Shown piece by piece: positions 1 through 5,476 of a stretch of 11,501 bases of DNA. The position numbers were made by a program, and so were the translations under genes. Within the stretch, counting starts at the first letter, position 1, and every line of letters begins with the position of its first letter. Source of the stretch: Planctomycetales bacterium (lineage in GTDB: Bacteria; 4484-113; JAFGCY01); contig JAHEFU010000082.1 of the NCBI GenBank assembly GCA_024645305.1, positions 1 through 11,501 on the forward strand. The letters run 5' to 3'. The notes under the pieces were generated by a model. The model was not told the origin of the DNA and made no database searches. It was given only the letters and a program-made list of their open reading frames with translations.

Positions 1-2080
1 CAGCGGCTGTGAGGCCGTGCATGCTGCTGCACGGCTGGGCCTGGATGCCTGCCTGGTCACCATGCGGCTCGACGGCATAGGCCATATGCCCTGCAATCCC
101 AGCATCGGCGGACCTGCCAAAGGACATCTGACCCGCGAGATTGATGCACTGGGTGGCCTGCAGGGCTCTGTCACGGATGCCACATATGTGAATGTACGCA
201 TGCTCAACACCGGCAAGGGAGCTTCGGTACAGGCACTCAGGGCCCAAAGCGACCGCATCGGCTACAGCATGGAAATGCGCCGCCGCCTGGAACTGACGCC
301 GAACATCACGCTGATTGAAGGCGAAGTGGCGCAGATCCTCACCCAGCCGGATACGGCGGACGGCATTCCATCCACACGTGGTGTGCGACTGACGGATGAG
401 CGGGAGTTTGCTGCTACACGGGTGGTGATCTGCCCCGGTACATTCACCCGCGCAGTCTGCTTCGTGGGGGACAGGAAGCATGAGGCCGGACGCTGGGGTG
501 AGAATTCCGCGATGGCACTCGGGCATGACCTGGAACAGCACGGCATCCGCACGCAGCGCCTGAAGACCGGCACCAGCCCGCGCATCGACAAGCATACGAT
601 TGACTACACTGCGCTCAGTCCGCAGCTCAGTGAATGGCGCACCAACGGCTTTTCCAACTATGAAGCCAGCATGCTGCCCAGCTGGTTCCTGCCCTGCTGG
701 CTGACGCGTACCACGGAGGAGACCTGCCGGCTGATCCTGGAGCAGCAGCATACCTCGGCGCTGTACAGCGGAGCCGTGACCGGCACAGGGCCGCGCTACT
801 GTCCGAGCATCGAGGACAAGGTCGTGCGCTTCCCGGACGTGCAGAAACATCCGATCTTCATTGAACCGGACGGCCTGAACGTGGACATCCTCTACCTGCA
901 GGGCCTTTCCACATCCCTGCCGCTGGAGGTGCAGCGGGCCTTCCTGGCAACTATCCCGGGCCTGGAGCGGGCCCGCATCCGCCGGCCGGGTTACGCGGTG
1001 GAGTATGACGCGGTGAACCCGCTGGATCTGACGCATGCCCTGGAGAGCCGCCAGATCGCGGGCCTGTACTGCGCCGGGCAGTTCAATGGCACCAGCGGTT
1101 ATGAGGAGGCCGCCGCCCAGGGCCTGGCCGCGGGGGCCAATGCCGCGCTGTCACTGCTGGGCCGCGAGCTGCTGCCGCTCACACGGGAGAACAGCTACAT
1201 CGGCGTGCTGCTGGACGACCTGACCACCCGCGGAACGGATGAGCCCTACCGCATGCTGACGGCGCGCTGTGAGCACCGCCTGCTGCTGCGCCATGACAAT
1301 GCCTTCCTGCGGCTCGGGCCCATCGCCCGTGACTGGGGCCTGCTCAGCGAGGCACAGGCGACGGAGCTGGAGGCCATGCGCCATAAGGTTTATGCCCTGG
1401 ATGCACACCTGGCGGAGGGCCGTATCCCGGCAGCCGGGCAGGCCGGCCTGGGACTGGAGTTCAGCCGCGCGGAAACCCGCCGGGCCCGGGACCTGGTACG
1501 GATGGGCGTGGGCATTGAACAGCTGCTGGACATCCTGCAGGAGCAGCCTGATGACAATCTGCAGGTGAGCCCAGGCCAGCTGCGCCCCACCTGTCCCGTT
1601 GGCAGTCAGCGCTGGCCCACGGCTTTTGACCGTCCGCTGGGGAGTTCCCTGGATGCCCCGGCGGTGGGGGTCTCCGGCTACATGGACAGCCAGATCGAGC
1701 TCGGGGAAGTGATTGCCAACCCGCACAGTGGCAGGCTGGGCCGCAGTGATGCTGGGCCGCCGCCGGAACTGCGGGAGCTGCAGCGCTGGCTGATGGCGCG
1801 GGAGCATATGGCGGTGGAAATCGTCTACGAGGGCTACCTGGCGCGGGCCCGGGCGGAAATCGAGAAGGTGCGCGGGCACAGCGAGCTGCCCATCCCGGCG
1901 GAGTTCGACTTCCACAGCGTGGAGGGCCTGCTGATCAGCACGCGCCAGCTGCTCACGCGGGCGCGGCCGGCCACACTGGGACAGGCCGGACGTGTCAGCG
2001 GGGTCACTCCGGCGGATATGGCCAATCTACTGGTGGCTTTGCGGCGTTTCCTGGCGGGCACTGAGCTCATGAATCGCTGA
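1..2080 (+). CDS. mnmG: tRNA uridine-5-carboxymethylaminomethyl(34) synthesis enzyme MnmG (5' partial)
   Basis: FAD-dependent enzyme that, with MnmE, installs carboxymethylaminomethyl on wobble U34 of certain tRNAs in the cytoplasm. The frame is open at the window edge: codons from base 2 read SGCEA, the tail of the FAD-binding GGGHAGCEA motif, so roughly a dozen N-terminal residues are missing and the GTG at 17 is not the start. Counting from that codon as residue 1, CNPSIGGPAKGHL (26-38) and PRYCPSIEDK (259-268) carry the two conserved cysteines (C26, C262, matching E. coli C47 and C277). The family motif YCAGQFNGTSGYEEAAAQG lies at 351-369, and the C-terminal MnmE-binding part has YEGYLAR (604-610) and LGQAGRVSGVTP (654-665). 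The protein is about 700 aa against about 630 in E. coli, the excess lying mostly at 510-600. It ends in TGA with no obvious terminator. Family assignment is very secure. Confidence 0.97.
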   Translation, partial: SGCEAVHAAARLGLDACLVTMRLDGIGHMPCNPSIGGPAKGHLTREIDALGGLQGSVTDATYVNVRMLNTGKGASVQALRAQSDRIGYSMEMRRRLELTPNITLIEGEVAQILTQPDTADGIPSTRGVRLTDEREFAATRVVICPGTFTRAVCFVGDRKHEAGRWGENSAMALGHDLEQHGIRTQRLKTGTSPRIDKHTIDYTALSPQLSEWRTNGFSNYEASMLPSWFLPCWLTRTTEETCRLILEQQHTSALYSGAVTGTGPRYCPSIEDKVVRFPDVQKHPIFIEPDGLNVDILYLQGLSTSLPLEVQRAFLATIPGLERARIRRPGYAVEYDAVNPLDLTHALESRQIAGLYCAGQFNGTSGYEEAAAQGLAAGANAALSLLGRELLPLTRENSYIGVLLDDLTTRGTDEPYRMLTARCEHRLLLRHDNAFLRLGPIARDWGLLSEAQATELEAMRHKVYALDAHLAEGRIPAAGQAGLGLEFSRAETRRARDLVRMGVGIEQLLDILQEQPDDNLQVSPGQLRPTCPVGSQRWPTAFDRPLGSSLDAPAVGVSGYMDSQIELGEVIANPHSGRLGRSDAGPPPELRELQRWLMAREHMAVEIVYEGYLARARAEIEKVRGHSELPIPAEFDFHSVEGLLISTRQLLTRARPATLGQAGRVSGVTPADMANLLVALRRFLAGTELMNR

Positions 2081-2100
2081 AAAGCACCGTATCCTGCGAT

Positions 2101-2220
2101 GATAACAAGCGGAATATTCCATGAAAAGGGATTATTTATTAACTTGTTATGCTATATATTTAACCTCTGTGGATAACTTTTGTAATTCAATTCCGGATTT
2201 AACGAAGGTTTAATTGTGGA
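2101..2220. other. AT-rich intergenic island with a perfect DnaA box
   Basis: By my count only 36 of 120 bases are G or C, in an otherwise G+C-rich window. It holds one perfect DnaA box (TGTGGATAA, 2168-2176, minus-strand form of TTATCCACA), a second TGTGGA core at 2215-2220 that mismatches the rest of the box, a 10-bp palindrome GGAATATTCC (2111-2120), and runs such as ATTATTTATTAA (2131-2142). It lies directly downstream of mnmG, a frequent neighbour of replication origins. A promoter/UP-element region, or an origin remnant, are the alternatives. Only one exact box is visible, so an origin is not claimed. Confidence 0.35.
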
Positions 2221-2236
2221 ATCAGGATGAATTTGC

Positions 2237-2265
2237 TTGCCGGAGCCTGATCCGGGTGCTATATT
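2237..2265 (+). promoter_or_regulatory. Sigma70-type promoter for the 3D-domain gene
   Basis: The -35 is TTGCCG (2237-2242), with a 17-bp spacer to a -10 of TATATT (2260-2265) that is preceded by an extended TGC (2257-2259). The predicted transcription start is near 2272, leaving a leader of about 33 nt before the ATG at 2305. It is one of the best promoter matches in the window. Confidence 0.6.
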
Positions 2266-2273
2266 TCCCCCCA

Positions 2274-2291
2274 TGCCCGGCACGCCGGGCA
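2274..2291 (+). promoter_or_regulatory. 5'-leader hairpin abutting the Shine-Dalgarno sequence
   Basis: A perfect inverted repeat, TGCCCGGC (2274-2281) and GCCGGGCA (2284-2291), separated by AC. It begins about two bases after the predicted transcript start, and its last base is the first A of the AGGAGGA ribosome binding site (2291-2297). It could protect the mRNA 5' end or modulate ribosome access. The fold is inferred by eye. Confidence 0.5.
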
Positions 2292-2304
2292 GGAGGAAGA
2301 GCAG

Positions 2305-3174
2305 ATGAGTCATGGGCTTATCAGGCGGTTCTTCGGGTGGTGCGTTTTCGGGGTGTTAGTGGGAAGTCTTGTGCCGGCATTTGCACAGGGCGAAGACAAC
2401 AAGCAGATCCGTGTGCACCTTGCCAACGAAGTGATTCCGCTGAACAGCCATGCGACCACGGTCGCTGGTTTCCTGGATGAACTGTCAATCAGCCTGCCGC
2501 AGGATGCTTTCGTCGATCCACCCGTTAATGCCGCCCTCAATGACGGCATGAGCGTGTTCCTGGATGGCCTGAGTGTCACGCGCGGCGTGAGCATGCGCAC
2601 GATTCCCGTCTCCGTGGAGATCGTGGAAGCCTGGCACTTCGGTGCCGAGAAGCTGGCAATCGACAGCCCCGGCCGCGACGGAATCGTGGAAAGCACCTGC
2701 ACCGTGTTCTTCCACAACGGCCGCGAGGTCGGCCGCCGCCAGCATGACCGGGTGGTGCGCGCGATGCAGCCGACCCGCGTGGTGCAGTACCACAGCCTGA
2801 GCAATGAGGACGGCCCGAGCGTGGAGGAAATCCTCAACCACCGCCTGCCGCCATCCGACCTGATGGAGCCCCCCGGGCGCTGGAAGAAGAAGATCACAAT
2901 GGAGGCCACGGCCTATGAGCCGGGACCGGTGAGCTGTGGCAAGTGGGCCACGGGCTACACCTGCAACGGCACCGAGGCCGGCTACGGCGTGGTGGCCGTG
3001 GATACGGACGTGATCCCGCTGGGCACCCGCCTGTACATCGCGGGCTACGGCTACGCCGTGGCCGCGGACCGTGGCAGCGCGATTGACGGCCACGACATCG
3101 ACCTCGGTTTCCTGACCGTGGAGGAATGCCTCCAGTGGGGCCGCCGCGACGTCACGGTTTACATCCTTTATTGA
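2305..3174 (+). CDS. Secreted DUF348-G5-3D domain protein (YabE-like, predicted peptidoglycan lytic enzyme)
   Basis: Exported protein probably acting on peptidoglycan; the 3D fold is related to the MltA/resuscitation-factor lytic transglycosylase core. The ATG at 2305 has an AGGAGGA site at 2291-2297. Residues 1-27 form a signal peptide (RR, hydrophobic core, PAFA cleavage). Residues 36-88 fit DUF348 (IRVHLANEVIPLNSHATTV start), 98-165 fit a G5 domain (DGIVESTCTVFFHNGREVGR part), and 198-289 are the 3D domain: VAVDTDVIPLGTRLYI (230-245), AADRGSAIDGHDIDLGF (253-269), with D233, D255 and D266 as the three namesake aspartates. At 289 aa it is compact. The order matches YabE/RpfB-type proteins of Gram-positives, unusual for a diderm. 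It has its own promoter and looks monocistronic. Domain calls are confident; catalytic activity is inferred. Confidence 0.88.
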   Translation: MSHGLIRRFFGWCVFGVLVGSLVPAFAQGEDNKQIRVHLANEVIPLNSHATTVAGFLDELSISLPQDAFVDPPVNAALNDGMSVFLDGLSVTRGVSMRTIPVSVEIVEAWHFGAEKLAIDSPGRDGIVESTCTVFFHNGREVGRRQHDRVVRAMQPTRVVQYHSLSNEDGPSVEEILNHRLPPSDLMEPPGRWKKKITMEATAYEPGPVSCGKWATGYTCNGTEAGYGVVAVDTDVIPLGTRLYIAGYGYAVAADRGSAIDGHDIDLGFLTVEECLQWGRRDVTVYILY

Positions 3175-3212
3175 TCTTCCAGCTCACCCAAGGGCTCGCT
3201 GGCCTGGCGCTG

Positions 3213-3233
3213 CAATCAGGCTAAGCCTGATTG
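3213..3233. repeat. Perfect hairpin downstream of the 3D-domain gene
   Basis: CAATCAGG (3213-3220) and CCTGATTG (3226-3233) pair perfectly around a CTAAG loop, 39 bp after the stop codon at 3174. There is no following T-run, so it is either a weak non-canonical terminator or the first member of the palindrome-rich tract that follows. Confidence 0.5.
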
Positions 3234-3240
3234 GGTCGCG

Positions 3241-3284
3241 CTGAAGTTGCATCTTCAGCGGGTCGGCCTGAAGTTGCATCTTCA
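3241..3284. repeat. 17-bp direct repeat, each copy self-complementary
   Basis: CTGAAGTTGCATCTTCA occurs at 3241-3257 and again, identical, at 3268-3284 (27-bp period). The first copy continues to a full CTGAAG/CTTCAG inverted repeat; the second has CTGAAG/CTTCAT. The spacer contains GGGTCGGC. The same CTTCAG word recurs at 3305-3310. Function is unknown; it could be a protein-binding pair or part of a repetitive element. Confidence 0.6.
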
Positions 3285-3341
3285 TCATGTATCGGTAGCC
3301 GCGACTTCAGAGCTACGCCTATTGACTGCGTCTAATCGGAG

Positions 3342-3359
3342 GCCAGAATTTATTCTGGC
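3342..3359. repeat. Perfect small palindrome in the intergenic tract
   Basis: GCCAGAAT (3342-3349) and ATTCTGGC (3352-3359) are perfectly complementary around TT. A second small stem, CGGCT/AGCCG, follows at 3371-3386. Neither has a T-tract, and no gene lies nearby on either strand. Confidence 0.5.
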
Positions 3360-3416
3360 AACTGTAAAGGCGGCTCCCAGCAGCCGATCAAATCACCGTA
3401 ATGCAACAGGAGCAGG

Positions 3417-3441
3417 GGTAGCGGTCCCGCCTTGCGGGACC
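3417..3441 (+). repeat. REP-like palindromic element, forward copy
   Basis: The GGTAGC head (3417-3422) runs into a perfect stem, GGTCCCGC (3423-3430), loop CTT, GCGGGACC (3434-3441). A diverged copy in opposite orientation lies at 3539-3563: 19 of 25 positions are identical, and several stem changes are compensated on the other arm, as expected for structured REP/BIME units. Confidence 0.55.
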
Positions 3442-3538
3442 AGCACGCGGGATGATCCGATCATGCAATATTTTATCCGCGTGGCAGTGCATGTTGCCAG
3501 GCCCGATTGCTTTGAGTGGAATGAGGCAATCACTCCAT

Positions 3539-3563
3539 GGCGCCGCGAGGCGACGCCGCTACC
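3539..3563 (-). repeat. REP-like palindromic element, inverted copy
   Basis: Read on the minus strand, this begins with the GGTAGC head (3563-3558), then GGCGTCGC, loop CTC, GCGGCGCC. The arms pair fully if one T-G wobble is allowed. It has the same layout as the copy at 3417-3441 but with different arm bases, giving a head-outward inverted pair spanning about 147 bp. Confidence 0.55.
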
Positions 3564-3569
3564 GACTTT

Positions 3570-3590
3570 CCCCACTCCCCACTCCCAACT
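3570..3590. repeat. Heptamer minisatellite (3 copies)
   Basis: CCCCACT is repeated twice (3570-3576, 3577-3583), then CCCAACT (3584-3590). The minus strand reads as runs of three and four G separated by AGT, a possible contributor to G-quadruplex formation. Confidence 0.7.
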
Positions 3591-3601
3591 CCGACCTGAT
3601 T

Positions 3602-3619
3602 GTCCGGATTGCTCCGGAC
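3602..3619. repeat. Perfect 7-bp hairpin between the two C-rich arrays
   Basis: GTCCGGA (3602-3608) pairs with TCCGGAC (3613-3619) around TTGC. It sits downstream of the minus-strand gene ending at 3675, so it could in principle act as its terminator stem, but no U-run follows on that strand. Confidence 0.4.
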
Positions 3620-3623
3620 CTCC

Positions 3624-3676
3624 CCTCGTCCCGCATCCCTCGTCCCGCATCCCTCGTCCCTAATCCCTCGTCCCTC
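3624..3676. repeat. 14-bp tandem repeat (about 3.7 copies) reaching a stop codon
   Basis: The units start at 3624, 3638, 3652 and 3666. The first two are identical (CCTCGTCCCGCATC), the third ends CTAATC instead of CGCATC, and the fourth is partial (10 matching bases). The array runs into the stop codon (3675-3677) of the minus-strand membrane protein gene. On the minus strand it is G-rich (GGGACGAGGGAT type). Such C-rich minisatellites tend to vary in copy number. Confidence 0.8.
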
Positions 3677-3944
3677 AGTGACTGCGGATCATGCTGACAA
3701 TGGCCACCACCAGTGCCGCGCCAACGATGCTCCAGACCAGTGAGAATGGTGTGCCGCCCACGAGGATGGGCATGGGTTCACGCAGGTGCAGGAAGTTGGC
3801 GAGCCAGGGGCCGACCAGTGTGCCGACGAAACCCAGGCCGACCACCGCGAGGATGTGCATCCGCCGCGCTCCCATCAGCGCACTGGCGGCATAGCCGATT
3901 ACTCCGGCTATCAGGATCATCAGCAGGAAGTTCAATATGCCCAT
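3675..3944 (-). CDS. YeaQ/YmgE/GlsB-family small membrane protein
   Basis: An 89-aa, almost wholly hydrophobic protein of the 'transglycosylase-associated' family (named from genomic association; no enzymatic role is established, and several members are stress-induced). The sequence starts MGILNFLLMILIAGVIGY and has about three membrane segments: 2-23, 31-51 (MHILAVVGLGFVGTLVGPWLA) and 65-86. The glycine-rich GLGFVGTLVG segment is typical. No Shine-Dalgarno sequence precedes the ATG; instead a TACAAT hexamer on the minus strand (3957-3952) lies 7 nt before it, suggesting a leaderless or near-leaderless transcript. It is divergent from the ThiF-like gene with only 23 bp between the start codons. 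Its stop codon overlaps the end of the 14-bp tandem repeat. Confidence 0.82.
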   Translation of the reverse strand: MGILNFLLMILIAGVIGYAASALMGARRMHILAVVGLGFVGTLVGPWLANFLHLREPMPILVGGTPFSLVWSIVGAALVVAIVSMIRSH

Positions 3945-3967
3945 GGCTGTTATTGTATTACAGCAGC
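3945..3967. promoter_or_regulatory. Short divergent promoter region
   Basis: The 23 bp between two divergent start codons contain the AT-rich core TATTGTATTA (3951-3960). On the minus strand this gives TACAAT 7 nt before one ATG; on the plus strand TATTAC (3956-3961) lies 6 nt before the other. Neither start has a ribosome binding site. The layout fits overlapping divergent -10 elements driving leaderless transcripts; -35 matches inside the coding regions are poor. Confidence 0.35.
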
Positions 3968-4987
3968 ATGGATCCTGAACAACGCTACAGCCGCCTCTCC
4001 CGTTACGCCCCGCTGGGGGCGGTCCTGCCGCGCTGGCAGGAGAGCCACTGCGTGCTGATCGGGCTCGGCGGGCTGGGCGGCGGACTGGCCCTGCTGCTGG
4101 CGCGCTTCGGCGTGCGCAAGCTGACGCTCATCGACCGCGATACCGTGGGCTGCGAGAACCTCGGGCACCAGGCCCTGTTCACGGAGCAGCATGCGAGCCA
4201 GGGACTGCCCAAGGTGCAGGCAGCGGCTGAGGTGCTGGCCGCCATCAATCCGGCCGTGGAGCTGGACCCGCAGTTCGCGGAGCTGACGCGCCACAACATC
4301 GCCACACTCTGCGCGGGAGCCACGCTGCTGTTCGACGGCCTGGATTCCTACTTCACGCGCTACATTGTCAACGACCATGCCCTGCACAGCGGCATCCCCT
4401 GGCTGTCCGCCGGAGTGGTGCGCGGCGAACTGTCCGTGCGCGCTGTGCTGCCGGGTGTGACGGGCTGCCTGCGCTGCCTGCTGCGTGATCCCCCGCCGCC
4501 GGGCAGCGTGCCCACCTGCAGCGCGGAAGGGGTCTTCCCCCCGCTGCTCGGTGTTGCCAATGCGCTCCAGCTGGAACAGGCCGGGCGGATCCTCGGCGCG
4601 ACATTCACGGCGGAGGATGATGCGCTGTACTCCCTGGACCTGCCGGACTGGCGGATCCAGCGCCTGCAGCTCAGCGGCCCGCAGCCGGATTGTCCGGCCT
4701 GCAGCGGGAACTACGACTTCCTTGGCGGACAGTATGACCAGCAGGCAGTGGCGGCCTGCAGCGAGGGCCGCTTTGAGCTGGAACTGGGTACGGACATTGA
4801 TATGGCGGGCCTGGCACGGCGCCTGGCTGAAGAAAGTGGCTGGCAGCTGCGTCCCAACAGATGGTGCCTGGTGGCGGATTACGGTTCCGAGCGCTATACC
4901 GTCTTCCCCTCCGGGAAGCTGGTGCTCAGCGGGACGGATGACGGCTCGCGCCTGAACCACTTCGTGGCAGTCTGGCTCGGGAGCTGA
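3968..4987 (+). CDS. ThiF/MoeB/HesA-family E1-like adenylyltransferase
   Basis: A 339-aa member of the family that adenylates the C-terminal glycine of ubiquitin-like sulfur carriers (ThiS, MoaD) or related substrates. Visible: RYSR (6-9), nucleotide loop GLGGLGGG (32-39), D56 and D58 after the second strand, NLGHQ (64-68), PKV lysine K82, FDGLD (122-126), and zinc pairs CLRC (167-170) and CPAC (242-245). TCSAEGVFPPLLG (183-195) matches the region holding the family's mobile cysteine (C184). Residues 260-339 form an additional C-terminal domain ending with FPSGKLVLSGTDD, seen in longer ThiF-like proteins. The usual arginine of NLxRQ is histidine (H67). The start at 3968 is chosen because homology begins at RYSR and upstream codons would overlap the divergent gene. 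No carrier protein or partner enzyme is nearby, so substrate and pathway are unknown. Confidence 0.85.
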   Translation: MDPEQRYSRLSRYAPLGAVLPRWQESHCVLIGLGGLGGGLALLLARFGVRKLTLIDRDTVGCENLGHQALFTEQHASQGLPKVQAAAEVLAAINPAVELDPQFAELTRHNIATLCAGATLLFDGLDSYFTRYIVNDHALHSGIPWLSAGVVRGELSVRAVLPGVTGCLRCLLRDPPPPGSVPTCSAEGVFPPLLGVANALQLEQAGRILGATFTAEDDALYSLDLPDWRIQRLQLSGPQPDCPACSGNYDFLGGQYDQQAVAACSEGRFELELGTDIDMAGLARRLAEESGWQLRPNRWCLVADYGSERYTVFPSGKLVLSGTDDGSRLNHFVAVWLGS

Positions 4988-4992
4988 CGCTC

Positions 4993-5001
4993 TGTTACCA
5001 T
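4993..5001 (+). promoter_or_regulatory. Possible extended -10 for the BON lipoprotein gene
   Basis: TGTTACCAT (4993-5001) resembles an extended -10 (TGN plus TACCAT, two mismatches to consensus), 25 bp before the ATG at 5027. There is no good -35 at the proper distance, so co-transcription with the upstream gene is equally possible. Confidence 0.25.
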
Positions 5002-5026
5002 GTAGCGGGCAATGAGAGGATATGCA

Positions 5027-5404
5027 ATGCGAACAATCAACTACCTGCTGCTGCTCGGCGCAGCGGCCCTGCTGTACGGCTGTCCCAGCCCGGACTCCCA
5101 GAAGAAGGTGCAGGAAGCTGCACGGGTGCCCGGCCTGGAGGAAAGCGTGATAGCCAAGGACCGCGCCCTGCAGTCCGCCATTGAGATCAGCTGGAAGTCC
5201 GATGTGGAACTGATGCAGGAGCAGCTGGCCGTGGAGGATGTGCATGCCGGCAAGGTGCGTATCACCGGCATCGTCTCCCGCGAGGAACTCAAGACCCGCG
5301 CGGAGAACATCGCCAGGCAGCAGGAGGGCGTCGTGGATGTGATCAGCACGATCTCTGTGGACACGAGCCTCAAGGACAAGCGCTTTTCGCTTGACGATAT
5401 GTAG
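5027..5404 (+). CDS. BON-domain lipoprotein
   Basis: A 125-aa lipoprotein. The ATG at 5027 is preferred over the in-frame ATG at 5012 because GAGAGGA (5014-5020) provides ribosome binding with 6-nt spacing, and the signal peptide is then compact: MRTINYLLLLGAAALLYGC, lipobox LYGC with C19 as lipidated cysteine. The +2 residue is Pro, not Asp, which suggests outer-membrane sorting under enterobacterial rules. Residues 44-112 form one BON domain (alpha helix, IAKDRALQSAIE; strand VRITGIVSREELKTRAENI; GVVDVISTISVD), a fold of OsmY and secretins that binds phospholipid or stabilises the envelope. The gap to the ThiF-like gene is 39 bp and to the selenoprotein start 72 bp, all in the same direction. 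Specific role unknown. Confidence 0.85.
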   Translation: MRTINYLLLLGAAALLYGCPSPDSQKKVQEAARVPGLEESVIAKDRALQSAIEISWKSDVELMQEQLAVEDVHAGKVRITGIVSREELKTRAENIARQQEGVVDVISTISVDTSLKDKRFSLDDM

Positions 5405-5476
5405 CCCGACTCTTTAGCGGACGGCGCGATGAATACCATGCATGAATCAGCAAGCAAGTTGCGGAGGGATGGAATC

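Noticed and set aside
1151..1915. Long minus-strand ORFs inside mnmG, the ThiF-like gene, kdsA and the Rossmann-fold gene
   Set aside because: They are antisense shadows of G+C-rich coding sequence without ribosome binding sites or recognisable domains.
3241..3284. CRISPR array
   Set aside because: There are only two repeat copies, with a 10-bp spacer and no cas genes.
3247..3663. Open frames on both strands in the 3175-3674 tract as protein genes
   Set aside because: They have no ribosome binding site and no recognisable domain. Their length comes from palindromes and C-rich repeats (Pro/Ser-rich tails).
3713..3967. 85-codon N-terminal extension of the ThiF-like protein
   Set aside because: It would overlap the divergent YeaQ-like gene almost fully, is Arg/Pro-rich shadow sequence, and family homology begins at RYSR just after the ATG at 3968.
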